Source: Ectocarpus siliculosus
Taxonomy: Eukaryota; Sar; Phaeophyceae; Ectocarpales; Ectocarpaceae
DNA length: 64,000 nucleotides
Reading direction: 5' to 3'
Assembly (NCBI GenBank): GCA_000310025.1
Contig: FN649746.1
Span: 2,726,797-2,790,796, forward strand
Every line of letters begins with the position of its first letter. Within the stretch, counting starts at the first letter, position 1. The notes under the pieces are model-generated. The model was not told the origin of the DNA, did no database searches, and saw nothing but the letters and a program-made list of their open reading frames with translations. Positions 22,801 to 37,200 of this stretch are shown here, in pieces. Both the position numbers and the translations under genes were made by a program.

Positions 22801-25800
22801 TTCCACCCCCCGTTCGAAACCACGAAACCTCCCTCCGCTCATGCAACGGTATGTCGTTTTTCCGTATGCCTTTCTGTGACACATTACGTTGTATGTTCTT
22901 CCAGCCCTACGAGCCGACCTGTGGCAACGGGATTTTGGAGCCCGGGGAGGACTGCGACGACGATAGCCCCTGCTGCCGCCCCAACCAGTGCAAGCTGGTG
23001 CCCAATGCCAGGTGTTCGCCGGGGTCTTCGTGGTGGAAATCCCGGCCCACTAACAACAGCAGCGCCAACCCTGCCGTCGTCGCACACGGAGACTGGACGG
23101 GGCAGTGTTGCACGGTCGACTGCCAGTTTCTATCGTCCGCTACATTGTGCAGGGTAGGTCACAAGCGAAGGACCCTGAGGGCAATTCCGTAGGTGGCATC
23201 AGATATCACACCACGTGGACTGACTTTCAATGCTCGCCTACTCCATGAAGAAGATAATGAATAAATCAAACGATACTTTCTTGGAAAGGCCTCGACAAGA
23301 CGGTTCCAACGCCGCCATTTTCGCCGCCGCCACTCTTTCTGCCGTCGATAAATCGAGCTTTGAAAATCGCTCCAGGGGGTGTGATATTTCGTGTCACCTA
23401 CGGTATGCACCTCTCTTCATCATTCCTCTAAGTTCACAGTCAGGGTCTCTCTTTGCTTACTTCCTCCTGTCACTACACCGGGCATGGAACAAATGTCGAC
23501 TCTTAACTGCCTTTATTCCGTGGGGCAGTATCAAAACGTTTGTTGAGGGAACCAGGTCGATAGGCCGACCCTACCGAGCTGGTGATCTTCGCACTTGCGG
23601 GGCAAACGACTGAACGTGTAGGATACCGCCATTCACTCTCTGCCGTCCGTCGCCGCAGGTGCCCGGCGGGTCGAAAGGAGTGTGCGTCAACGGTGACTGC
23701 CGGCGAGCCCACGTACCGATAGAGCCCTACGGGAGGTATGGGTTGTTTTCCCTAGTATTTTTCAAGATGGCCAAAGCATTCAAGATCTGTTCATTCTCGT
23801 CGCCGGACAATACTCTAATCACCCTTGCACATTGTGTGTAGTCATACGGAACGCAACTGCCATGCTCTTCACCTGTTGTAGGCGACGGATTCGTCCGACA
23901 CTGGACTTGAGGCTGACACTTTGGGCGCATGCTGAGGTGCCTTCGAGTTCGATGCGGGTGTAATCACAACGTCATGATAGCTAATCCTGGCGCTGCCTTC
24001 CCTTTACCTGCGTCGCTTCCCCCACACTCACCAGCTACGAGACCTGCGTTACCCCTGACTCATTCGAGTTCAACGCCTGTGTGGAGCACTATCGCCCGGT
24101 CGGCGAACAGCTACTGCCCTCGACTGCTTCCCCTGAAAGGAATGCCTCCCACTCATTGGGCAACGAGGCCAACACAGCGGAAGGTCCTGCGATCTCTCCA
24201 GAGGGGCAACCTAGCGACGACGCGAATCATGCCCAGGAGTGTATGGAGGAGAGCGCGCATCGGTTGCCGGAGGGAACCGTCTGCGACCATGAGAGCTACA
24301 AGTGAGACTTCAGACGTTCTCCCCATCCGCATAATCCAGATGACGTTCTGTGGGAACGTTGTCCGACTTTGCTTTGACCGATGGACTGATAACCTCGCTG
24401 GCTGAGACAATTGCGCCTACATGCATCAGTCACTCCCGAACATAAAAGCAAATATTTGACAACGTCGACCATTGGGGCTCTTGTCGTGGCGGCATTGCTC
24501 CCTATCGTAGCAGCTAGGGCAGCAGATCTGTTTCCGAGAAGGTTAGGGTCTGTCTGTTGAAGCGATGCCTATTGCTATTGCTTAGGCTAACGACACGGTA
24601 CTCGCTATTGAGGGTCGAGATCCCTCCACAAACCACCCTTGTTTTCTGCCTCTTGATCTGGCGGGGATCCTAAGTTGAGCACAGGTCTTATCTATTCGAT
24701 GTTTCATTTCTCCCCTCGAACAGGGAGTGCAGCGCCGACTCGAAATGCGTCGCGGTCGCGCCCCCACCAACGGCTTCCAAGCGCACAGCCAACCACAACG
24801 AAGGCAACGAAGGATATTCGGAGCGCGGCCTCAACAACGGGCACACCAACCGAGCCAGAGATGCTGATGGCAAGGATGCCGGATACCCTTGGGACAGCAA
24901 CGACAAGGAGGACAGGGACGAAGGCGAAGAGAATCAAGATTCATCAGAGAGCTCTGACTCGGATGACCAAGAAGGTGTCGGTGGAGGCAGCGCTGAAGAC
25001 GTGGACGACAGCGTGTTTTCGCTCGTGTACCGAGGGTGCTTCCAAGATGGGTTTATCTCCAAACATCTGCGCGGGGGCACACGTCTCTTCCACGAGGTAG
25101 CGTAAGGGGCATGACGTGGACGAACGATCTTTAGCGCCAACCTATCCAACATCTTGGCCCATTTTAATGTCTAATCTATGCATGGATATTCCACCGGTTG
25201 TGGCCTGTTGCCGACCACTGTGGTGTTTCGAGGTACAAAACATTTCGAAGTTGATCTGCGTTGGCAGGTGTACCTGAAACTGAACCAGCGCCCAATATCG
25301 ATTCTGAAGCAGAGAGGATCTTGTCACTCACAGTATTTTCTGCTGTCCAATTGGAGACAGTCTACAGAAGTCTGCTGGTTGTGCCAGTCCAGCCCACCAC
25401 ATCCTACGTAACTACTGAAGCATTGTGGGTAAGGAGCTGAGCGTGGCTACCCTACCGCGAAGCATTGCCACGCTCGGGCTGAGCCTGACTCGCGCTTGGT
25501 TACCGACTGTTGTTTCTTGCAGGAGCTGTCAGCACATAAATGCGGAGAATGGTGCGCTGCCCGTGGTAGCCTGGTCATGGGGCTCCAGAATGGCAGGTAT
25601 TCTCGTTCCTATAGCGTTAAATGTAGGCATGTAGCCCGGTACATCGGGAAAGTACATGTTCCCTGTATAGAGTAGGCTGTACTCAAGGTTGGGGGCAGCG
25701 ACAGAGTATCCACATGCAGATCATAGTCGTCCGGCTTGGTTGCGTGTGCTACCATGGGCATGTTTTGCGCTTTTGCACCCGACGAAACCGAAATCTCGAT

Positions 25801-28800
25801 AAACATCACGCAAAAGGCCAATTTTAACCCCACCCCACATATCTGCCTAGCTTGAGAGAAACGACGAACACGAGCGGTGTCTTCGTGTGCTGAATGATTT
25901 GGTGCTGCGCTCCTCTCTACGGATTCAGAAGAGTTTAAATGCGCTCCTGACGGATTGCTGATTCTACCTGTAACTCTTAGTGCACTTTGCTGCCCGTGCC
26001 TTGGTGTGTTGTTATGAAACCGACGGAAAACCAAGGCATCCAATAACTCCATAACAACGGGAACTTCAACAATAATACCATTCCTCTTGCCCAACCTGTG
26101 GAAGTTAGGGTACAGATGTCTAGCGACGTCGGTTTTCCACGTGCATGCTACAGTCCCCCTTTATCATCTTGTCACTCCAACTTCTCGCCCAGACGCTGCT
26201 CTTGCGGAGATGATTTCGACGGCTCGGGCTATCGCCGCCTATCGGAGGACCAATGTGACGTAGCCTGCAGCGGGGACAGGACCCAGCGATGCGGATCATT
26301 TGGGACAAACAGCATCTACAGGTACCGGTGGTGACTGACTATTCAAGCATCTCGTCGATAGCATCTGGTCCAAATCGGCAGACGGAACTAACAATTATTC
26401 GGGAAGGAACGCACCCGCCGGGGGGTTGCTTCGTATAGTTTTGCGAGGGTTTGTCCGCACCGCTGCCCTCGACATGACCGGCATGAGCCCCCCGCCCTCC
26501 CTCGTCGCCTTGCCCCCAACCCAGCATCTTATACAACGACATCAGAGGAAGCCATGATTGGGAGCTAGAGAGCGGCGCAAGCGGTACGGGGATCCTCTCC
26601 GCTACTAGCGGCCGCCCAGCGTGGTATGAACTTGGCCACGGCAACGACGGTGTAGGCCGTCAAGGGCTCGGTATCAACGCAGGCAATCGGATCAAGCGGA
26701 CCTGGGACGGGAAAAACAGGCGAAGCGTTCTCGTGTACTACAACGACGCACCTGCTGCGTGGAAGAAGGGAGGGGAAGAGAGAGGAGAAAATGACAGTAC
26801 TGCAGAGGCGAAGCATGAACTTGAGCGGAAACAGCACGGACAAGGGGATGATCTGGAGTACCTGGGTTGTTTCCGAGACCACCCCGGTCAACTCCGAGAG
26901 TTCGCTCGAGCCGGTCGCTCCCAACACGCAGTCGACACCGAAGCCGAGGAAGAACAAGAGGAAGACAGCCTGATCGAGAGTCAGGAGCCGCGGCGACAAG
27001 GACACCACGACGAAAATGGGGTTCACGTTTTCCGTTCCAGCTTGACCCCAAATGTACGCAAGCAACCTGGACACGGTGCATTTAGCGACCCCAAATGTAA
27101 AGCAAGTAGAACGATCGCCGAATGTGTCAAGTTAAAATGCACATTCTATTCAACCCGCGTCAATTGTGCTCATTCGACCCACTACCCACTACAGGTGTGT
27201 AAAGTGCAGTGTATGGCGATAGGGAAGGCCTTCTTCGGGTTGCAGTTCGGCAGAGAGTGTCGCTGCGGAGATAACCCTCCCTCCAACGATCCTGCCGGAA
27301 ACTGCATCTCACCCTGCACTGGCGATCGGTGGGTTTATTTGGTTATTGGTACAGTAGGAATGTTTAGTTGTTAGGTCTGGTAATAGTGCTGCTAAACTGT
27401 TGATTTCTTGCGCTGCTTTCCGTTCCGACAGGAACGGTGTGCCCCCACTCGGTGGCGAAAAACTCCAGATCACCGATTTCAGATGTCTTGTCTTCCTATG
27501 CTTGGTGGTCCCGTCTTTCCCATGATTTGCTCGCCCTCGGTTCTCACCACGTATGAAATAAATTACCTATTTTCCTCACCTGCCCCGGTTACGATTTGGA
27601 ATTGACGAAACAACAGCTCGCGAGTGTGCGGCGGCGCCTGGGCTAACACCGTTTACCGCATTCGAGGAATAAGTTCTGGTGACACGTCGTACAGCCCACT
27701 GGACACTTTCACAACCACGGCGACACTACCGCCGGCGCCGGTGCCGGCGCACAGGGATTCTACCCCGCGAAGCACCCCAACGCATCTACCTGCGGAATGC
27801 CGGCAGCAAGGGCGAAGCAAATCTTCAGCAGAGTCGCCCACCCCAACTCGATGCGCCGAGCTACTGGGAGAAGAACACGCCGAGAATGCGTTTGTACCCG
27901 AAGATACTTATCCTGAAGACGGGGAGCGAGAAAACCATACCGCAGGGAGAAGGAGGTGGCTTTCCCATGGCACGGGCGAGCAGAGGAGTGCGCACTCGAA
28001 CGACGATGCTGCATACGATGACGACGGTGGCAGTGACGACGAGGGCGATGATGACGTGGAGGAGGAAGGTCGAGACCAAGACGATGAGGACAACAAAGCA
28101 ATCGGTGTTGCTGACGATATTCCAACGCTGCTGCCATACAAGGTGAGCCAGAAAAACGTTGAGAGCACCGCGGAACACGGAGTAGGGGAGACGCGGAGAA
28201 AGTGTTATTTTGGTGCGACCGGGTTGGAGGGTCGGGATACCATCAGCACAAGTACGTAACATCATTGGATTGCAGACTCTACGAGCGATGATACATTCGT
28301 TAGTTATCGGTTGTTGTTGGACAGACTACTTCGATTCCAGCCTACTTTATGCGGCTGTCTCGAGAATCCCGAACAACCGGGGGGCAATGATTTGTGGTTC
28401 GACGGGATAAGAAAACGGCTCCCTCGTGTTGATGTCAAACAACTAACCCTTCCAGCACCATGCTGGCATACGGACAGGGCGTTACGTTGCCTCCCTCGCT
28501 TTCGATCGCGCCCTGATTTCCACAACTGCCACTCAAAAACTACACGGACAACCAACACGCGAAAATTTTCCTCGCATTCCCCTTTATCAGGTTATCCATC
28601 CTGTTATGGGGGAGTTTCTCTCCACTGGTGCCATAGCCTCCGTGACCTGGGCAGCGACGGAGGGGTTGGACGAAGGGGGGGGGGGCAGAGCGCAGGGCGT
28701 AAAGTTATGGCTGATCGATGCTACAGGGGGAATCGGAGCTGAAGCGCTCATTGCCGAGGGGGTCGATGCCGACTGCATGGTAAGTCAGGCGCATGATATT

Positions 28801-31800
28801 GGAATGCTGAGTATGGTCAGGTCAACAAGTCGTAACCAGCCCCGGGTGGATAGACCAGCAACAACGCAGCACTAGACAAAATCGTTTCACCCTCCCCGAA
28901 TCCTTCGATCATCAACCCCTCTAGTCTCTTGCCGTTTCCCTCCAACTTTGCGGCCGTTACAAAGGTTTCGCATGGCGAAACGTGCCGGTACACCTTCGCG
29001 GTACCCCGTTTCCTATCACCCGAAGGAGGACCTATGGAGGCGACCGCGGAGAAGGCGTTTACGCTAGAGCTTCGCGGTTTGGACGAGTCGCACATCCTCG
29101 GACGCAGCCAAGTCTTCTTCATCGTGGTCAGTGCCGTTAGGGGGGCGTTACCGCCACAGGTCATGAGCATGTCCACATGAAAATTGTCGCAATTGTTTTG
29201 GAAAGGGGGATCTCCCTGCGCTAGCCACCCGAACATGTGACGCGTAGACTCAGACCTTTCAATCATATGAGTGGAACCAGAAATCGAAACGGCTAACATA
29301 TCAAACATTGAAACGTCTTGCATAGCAAAAAAACGCATCGTGTCTCACCTGCCTTCGGGTGTCAACAAATATGGCATACCCGTGAAGCACATACCCTTGC
29401 TGCGAAGTGAAACGCTTTGACCAGACAATGGTACCCAAGACGTGGAGCCTTGCCATTTAAAGCATGCGTTCTGTGAGGAGGCGGGGGGGGGGGGTTGACC
29501 CCTTCAGAACTATGAAAATGGCTCACAGTTTTCTGAATGTTAAAGTCGCTCGGTCTTGTACCATAGATCTGGTACTCGTGGGTGCGTTTGGAAGACGGTA
29601 CTCCGTGGGAATACCTCTCCATATGCATCGATTCTTCCACCGCTACCTGGATGGTGGTCTGTGGTCTATTCCCTTCAAAGCCTTCCTGTACCCGATACTA
29701 CATCCCTTTCGTAGAATGCTAATTCCTGCTCGTACTTCGACGTGTCGTTGTACAAATCTCTCCTCGCGTTCTGGCCACTACAGGAGAAGACGGCGTTTAC
29801 GTTCTTGGCGCCTAGAGGTGGAACTGGTCCTGTGCGAGGAAGTGTAACCGAAGTATTGTGGGAGTCGGCAGGCGGTACGAAAGACGTCTGGATCGAGCTC
29901 TGTGATGCAGACACGGTGAGAGTAGCGAAAGAAAGGGATATCGAGTCTAAGATAGTAGGACAAGAGTGAGCGGTGTAGAGAGTGAATGTTGGGGGTACAT
30001 GTTCCACATTTTTTAGTTTAGAACTACAGGGTCAGACACAAAAGGGATAGGAAGAGAGAGAGGGGGCGAAGGAGGAGAGAGAACATGCAAGAGAGAGTAG
30101 AGCGAGATAGAGATCCAGATACGTTTCTCTGCCGCAGGTATGCTTTTTTGGTTCCCAAAAGCAAAGTGCCCACTCACTCCCAACGACACCTTGAAAAGTG
30201 TTCGGAGTATCACATGTTGCTGTGATGATTTATACCAACGGCAGCTGTTACTGTACTGGTGGCCTCCTGGATGACATTGTTGAATCCTGTACGGAGGTGG
30301 GACTCATGTTCTTGCCACGGACTGGAAGACGACTTGCTACTCAGAATCCGATTTGCGACGTTGAAGGAGAACATCAGAATATTGCTTCCCCAGGACTAGA
30401 AACTGTGGTTATGGCCGCTAGGAACAATAGTCGACATTGTTCTTTACTGGCATCCACCCCCCCCGTGGCGTACTCTCCATCTTGTGCTTTACCGTGCCTT
30501 TAACAACCCTCGGTTCACAGGGACGCGTAGCTGCTGTCGTTGGCGCGACGGCCAACACGGGGTCGGTGCAGTGGGTAGTGCCCCGATACGTGCAGGAAGG
30601 GGTCTACTTCTTGGTCATTCGCCCCCTCCACGGTCAGCGCTTAATGGAGGTGAGGCAGTTGTTTCGAGTTGTCGCGCACGTTTGCGTGCTGTTCAATTAA
30701 TCACTCAAGAGCGCCGGCTCGCGTCAGTTGAGGTATGACGCCGGCGCGAGAGGGAGCTTCGCATAACCTTAACCATTCGTACCCTCAGGAACACAGAGGC
30801 GATCTGGTTATCTTAGCGGGGGTGCTGAAGTTTGCATGTACCTACTGGTCCAGGTTATAGACCATGTCATCTTTCCGGACAAGTTGGTCGACAGACAATA
30901 CATCGAGAAGAGGAACTTAAGGGCCGCAATGCGATCAGCTATAGAAATCGTCACCATAAAAGAACCTTGTGTTTCGCGTTAGTCTCGTATATGTATTTCC
31001 TCAAAGGGGTAACCCAAACTGTGCCTAAAGGTTTGAGTATCAATAGAACGCGAAACCCTAAATACCTGTGTTTTTGGGGGGGTTGGATGCGTTCATGAGG
31101 TTCGATTTTGGTGGGCCTGAGGTTCTGTCCTCCCAGGTTCTATTGTGTTAACGTATTTACTGAGTCGACTAGTTTTGGAATTGTTCCACTAGCCGAGTTT
31201 GTCTACAATTTCCACCCTGTGGCATTTCCTTGTCTGTTGAACGTCGTAGTTTCATCCAGACAAGAATTTCCATCCGCAATACTGTTTCGCTAGCGAAGAA
31301 CGAGAACTCGGGATGGGCCATCTATCGGGTTGCTTGTATTTCTTCGAGGAAGGGTGCATCCTGCTTGAGATCTAACCCGTACAATGATATAATATTCCCG
31401 TTGCTTTTAAGAAACTCGGGTCCCGGTGTATCCTCGACGTGTTTTTCATGGGGCACCCTGTGGGTGGCTACAAATATATTCAGAGCACGGAGGCATCGGA
31501 GCTGTTCCTGGTGGGCGACCCATCGCCTGCGACAACGCCACCCCTGGCTCTGCTGTCTCCCGTTCTTGGCGAATACGTTCCCGTTGGTGCGAGGTTTCTT
31601 GTCACATGGACTAGCCCCGACATCGCAAGGTGAGGAAAGGCGTGGGCTTCAACGCTATGTAGATACCCTGGTAAAGGCTAGTCCATTTCACTGCTTATTC
31701 ATCGGTGACTGAGAAGTCTAGTGGATTAGCCACTGTCTAACATTCAAGGGGGGAGCCAAGGTCTTAAAACATACTTGTTGTACCAGCCGACTTCGCCTCG

Positions 31801-34207
31801 AAAAGCGCCCACGTCGTGAAACGTAAACAAACCTGTGGAAATGTGGTGCTTCCCGCCCTCAGCAGATTGGTCCCGGGCAATAAACTGTTCTGAAAAGATT
31901 CAGTCTTGAGCACCGAATCCATCGGCGCGGCTGGCAGCCCTCTCTGAACCCAGCTGGCGTGGCAGCCAATGGTCTGTACTCTTGACGGGAACGAACTCTG
32001 CAGTCCTATCGAAGCAGGCGATCCACATCACATCTCCTAGACTGCTGACGCCCCCCATCAAACCAATGCGTGATGCTTCGGGGGTAATGAATGTGCCAAC
32101 GTGCGACCACACAGAGTTAGGATTACTCTTCAAAACGAGTGGGAGTGGGAGGCCGAGACTCTGCTGTTCGAGGGGGTCAACGGAAACGAATTTTTTTGGC
32201 AGGTGTGAAACTACTGTTGTACAGTAGTACAGCAGAATAACGGTAGAAATTGTGAAGACGTTGGTTCATGTAGTGTAGTCTCAAGACCAGTTCTTCACAG
32301 TCACCATCGCTTTGCATGTCGGACCCCCCTGACTGCTTACTTGACCATGCCGACAGTAGGAAACACGCCTCTGATTGATTGTCGGCTTGTAGGAGGATGA
32401 GCCCCGTCAGAAATTTGTTCCTCGTTCGGGACAGAGGGGATATTGGTGAAATATCAACCAGGCGATTGGATCCATTTACTTAGAGGATACTTGTGCCAAC
32501 AATTAACCCTTTTTTGTTTCTCCAAGCACAAAGCGGACAACAGTGCCCCCAGGCAAACGTAACACGAGCTTACGTCAACTATTGATGAAGAGCTTTGTCC
32601 GCCTCCATTGCCGCTTGCTTGCCTGTGGAACATGTTCAACATCGTAACAACCCCCTTTCCTGCTCAGGTTCCTGAGATATCCACCGGTGCCGGCTACTAC
32701 CTACAACTGGAGGATGCCGACGAGCACCATGACGGCTGGCAAGACCACCGTATCATTGGCGGCGTAGGGGAGACAGAATTCGACCTAATCGGAAGAGGCG
32801 TTCGCACTCGTGCTTTCACCATCGGCCACGCGCAGCCGGAGGTGCGCCTCGGTAGCTGTGGTTTCCAAACCCTGCAGACACGCGAAAACTTGTGTCCCCG
32901 CACGATGGAGGTCACTAATTATTCAAGCAATTACATGACCTATGGCGAAAAGCATTAGCTCAACCTGGCGACCGATGTACCACAGCGTCCGCGTTTTAGC
33001 GTGCTTAACACGTTCGCATCCAACACGAAATCTGGTGCCGTGCAAACACACCCCACTATATTGCTTGAGGCAGCCTGCACCTGTGTTGCGTTCAAAGCAT
33101 CGGAAGAGGGCATTTCCCGGAGATATGGGTTGAACAGCCGTTTCGTTGCGGGGACATGCTGGGGTGCTGGCCAGCAATCGCGAAAGCACCGATACACTTA
33201 CACAAAACACACCCTGCACATCAAACTTTCGCGATCAGGAACCCCCACGATTATTGTCTTAGGGTCGCCCTTCTCCTTCCCTCTCTCTTGACATTCCAAA
33301 GGTTTCTCTTGGGAATATATTCCGAGGCCAGACTGGGCACGTGTGGACGAAGGATGTCGCTCTTAGGATAGAGGTCAGCAACACCGGCCAGGATGAGACC
33401 GGCCCTCTTCCAGTTTTGGTGAGTGTGATAGGTTGTCTGTCGCGCTTTGAGATTTAGAAGGTATGTCCGATACCCCCGGTCGTCCGTCGTGGTGCATGGT
33501 AGTTTGGCGATGAATCAGCCCCATCCGATATAAAGCAACCCAATCTAACCAGAGAGCAACTTCGTTAAGTGGTTCGGGCCTCACGCCGACAGAACCCGGC
33601 CATAGTTGAAAGGGAACACATGACCTTTGTACTACCTGAGGGTTGCGTGCAGGCAACAAAAGGACATGCATTTCATGAGACTGCTTTTCTACGGAACCGA
33701 TGTCGAAATACATCTGCCTACCACCGTCACTACATAATAACATCGTCTTCTTCGTCTGCCTTGTACGCAGTTGGAGCTCATGCAAGGAGGTAGGCCTGTT
33801 TGGACGGTCCCTGGATCTTCAACCCCGGTTTCAGGTTCTTCTTCTGTAGTCACGACGACGATGCCTCGTTTCGAGCCTGAAGACGGGCTGTACTACCTCA
33901 GAGCATCGTCTATGCTGCATCACCAGGCGGCCGACGTGTCTCCCGAGTTCGGGGTGAGTGGTTTTGGTTGAAACTATCCTTCCTGGTCACCAACGACATC
34001 TCCCAGGGCCCCTGACAATACATGTTTATTCGTTGGTACCATTTCACGAAAGAGCTAGCTACGAAGAGTGGACGGTACGACATCGACGTGGTTTTCTTGG
34101 CCGTCATGCGGCAAACAAAAGGCGGTTATACGGCGCGTCTCCGCTGCCGCGTGTGCTCCCGGAATCAACCATATATCATGGAAAACCAACTCGCAGTTTC
34201 TCTCGGT

Positions 34208-34282
<75 letters not shown>

Positions 34283-37200
34283 CTCTCTCAACCGGCAGAC
34301 ATATCTGGCAGCAGAGAGCCGATTAAGCCATCTGATGCTTCACGCGCTGGCCGGTCGTATTTCCTTGCCTCTTTCAGGTGATTAGCTACCTGCCGACGGA
34401 ATGGGCCGGTGCTTCGTCCACTCTAAAGCTCGACAATCGGTTGCATGCAGACGTCTTTGAACCGGGGCAGTCGTACTACATTTCCTGGTCTACCAACTTT
34501 GTCGGAAGAGTGACGGTGAGTTTGGTTCTTGGGGGGCACCGTGAAGCACCCATTCCAAAGAAGGTCGTGGTATCCAACATCTACGCGTGCCAATTAAACT
34601 TGATCCCGTTTCTACAGACCCCGTTTCTACGAAAATCAGTCACGGAGCCGTCAGTGCCAGGTTTTATTATCCTTTTCTGTTTGTCTACCCAAGCCAGAAA
34701 ATAAAGTACACCACAAGGCACTCGCAATGGGGTAAGATCTCTGCGTAAATGCCAAATAATTCTCGTTGGAACGTGTTGACCATGTGCATGTATCGCCAAC
34801 TCGGCGTCGTTTTCGGCCGCCCCGATTGCAACAGGTTGAGTTGAAGAGAGCAAACAGCGACCATGAGGGGGAGGAGGGTGAACGCCCCACGCTCCTCGAA
34901 CGCGGGGAAACGATCCCGAACACCGGAGGGTTCTGGTTCACCATTCCCTTCCGTTCGGAATTGGTGCGTCCATGAAGGTCTTGTCTTGAGTGAGGAATGA
35001 GACCTGCTGCTGAGGTCATCTATACTATTGTACTATTGTTGGTCGATGCGTGGCAGGTCGAGAACACCGATAGGCCGAATTACGAATGGCAATAATACAG
35101 GCGCTGTGCAGGGAGGGGGGTATCTCTGTTTCCCTTTGTCCCCGGCAAACGTTGTCGTTCTCGCGACAACACAGGATGGAACCCCTTTGGGATACATTCC
35201 TCCGTCGACTTTCTCCAATCCCGACAAGTTCGCACTGCGCTTCCATAAGCTAACGCTTTTTTTCGAGTTAAGAGTAGCGCCTTCCTCGTTGTTCGAGATA
35301 ACCGGAACATGAACGAACGCCATGAATATTTATTGCTCGACTTGTCGATAGTCGATCAATGAAGGCTGCAGTGCCCTCATGCCGGGTTGATCCGTTTCTA
35401 GAACCCACGGTAAACCTCCAGCAAACTCCCACCTACACGTTCTGTTTGGTTGGCCGCTGGGCTATTCGGCGTGCTCTCCTCTCCTAGGGTATGCCAGCGA
35501 CCTCTGCTTCTGTTCAATGTATGCAGCATACGAGCAGCGATTTGCGAAGGACTCTCTTCCGCACAAATAACCCGCATCTATCATCCCACAAAGGTGTATT
35601 GTGTGTGACATTCCTGAAGTTGCTGGTCGCCACACACATGCATAAGGATCCACTTGGGTCCTAAGGTAACCTTCCCCGAGGCCAGGGAATTTCTTGGTTT
35701 ATTTTTCTTTGTTGCGTGCCGTTTCTTGTCTGTTGGCCCCGTAAACAGGGGGTTGATTGGTGCCCCGGCCGGCGGCCAAAGGGAGGAAACCAAAAGGGAA
35801 ACAGCAGCAAAAGTGGCGTTGGCGCCACCGCCGATACCAGCTCTTCGAGCGACGACGACGACGAGGAGGACAGCTGCTGCTTCACACTTTCAGTTTCGGA
35901 CGCGCGCGACGCGGCGGTTAGAGACGAAAGCGACGTGTTCTGCATCAACAATGCCGGAGATTCGTCGGGGGAGGAAAGGGACACAACGCTGGAGATCGTC
36001 AAGTTCCCGACCCAACAGTGGGAGCTGGACAAGGATCTAGAGGTTCGTCGTTGCGTACATGTGGTCTAGGCGTGTTTCGCTGAATGTGAGGGGAGGGCAG
36101 GCACCGCACGTTCTTTAGCAAATGGTTTGTTTGACGCTGGAAGATATCGGTCCCTAGGTTGCCCCATCTTTTGCGGCGCAGAACGGCATTGAACAGGGGG
36201 AGAGGACGCCTATGCTGTGGCCGTGGGTTGTGGACATGGCGAAATTGTATGGAGTTGCCCACTTTTACCAGCTAGGAATTACTGGCAGTGTCTCGTCGTG
36301 AACAGCCTTGTGTTTGGCGTGCAGCCAAGAACAAACGGTGGAGAGTCTTCCTCTCGTAATTTGGATTTGGATATCTTCCAGCAGACATGCGGGAGCGCAC
36401 CGGGAAACCGGCGCGGTGTATGTGGGCTGTTTTTCAGACTGCCCGCTTTGCCGAAGGCATCGCTGGTCGACTTTACACTAACCCTAACCCAAGCTCCTGC
36501 CCCACACCCTTTGCTGAAGCTGGGCTTGACGACAGGTTCAGCGGTCGTTAGGCAACCCCTGTACTCAACCCTCAACCCGCCTACCGAAGTGTCCGCAGAT
36601 GATTTGGTGTGATCTCAGAAGAATCGTTGCGTGAAATTTTCCCGTTGGCCAGATTCGGTGGGCGTCCAAGCACCTACACTCTCCCATCGTCATCAACCTG
36701 CTGGGGCCAGAGATAGAGCCAGCGACAGACGACGAAGCCGAAGACGACGGCGACGACGAACCGGATTCGCAAGAAAGCAGCGATAGCGCAGCTGACAGCG
36801 ACGAGGGCAGCAAAGACAGTAGCGATGATGGAAACGGTGAAGGCGATAGCGCTGCTCACACCACAGTGCGTCGACGAGTGCGGCAGCTGGGGTCAGGGCT
36901 TCCGGCCACCGGCTCCCTGGTGGTACCTATGTCACAGATGGCGAGCGTGGCTCCTGGAGACGACTACGTGATTGAGGTGAAGACTTTCCTAACGGCGAAC
37001 GATTTGTAGTTGCGCTCAACGACTGACCCACCGCCACCCCCAAGTCCTAGTGCTTGTCCACCGGGTACCGAGGGTTGTTCCTCCGGTGTTGGGCATTGAG
37101 CCACAATGGTGTTGTCGCGTGCAGACCATGTTTCAACGCTCAGCAGAAACTGAAAGAGCCTTCTCTTTCATACAGGTGCGGGACGATTCCGGCAACGCGA

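Noticed and set aside
36300-36612. Plus-strand open frame of about 100 codons between two Kre9-like exons
   Set aside because: The direct junction 36042 to 36653 restores a module (IRWASKHLHSPIVINLL) in phase 0, so the intervening frame is treated as intronic.
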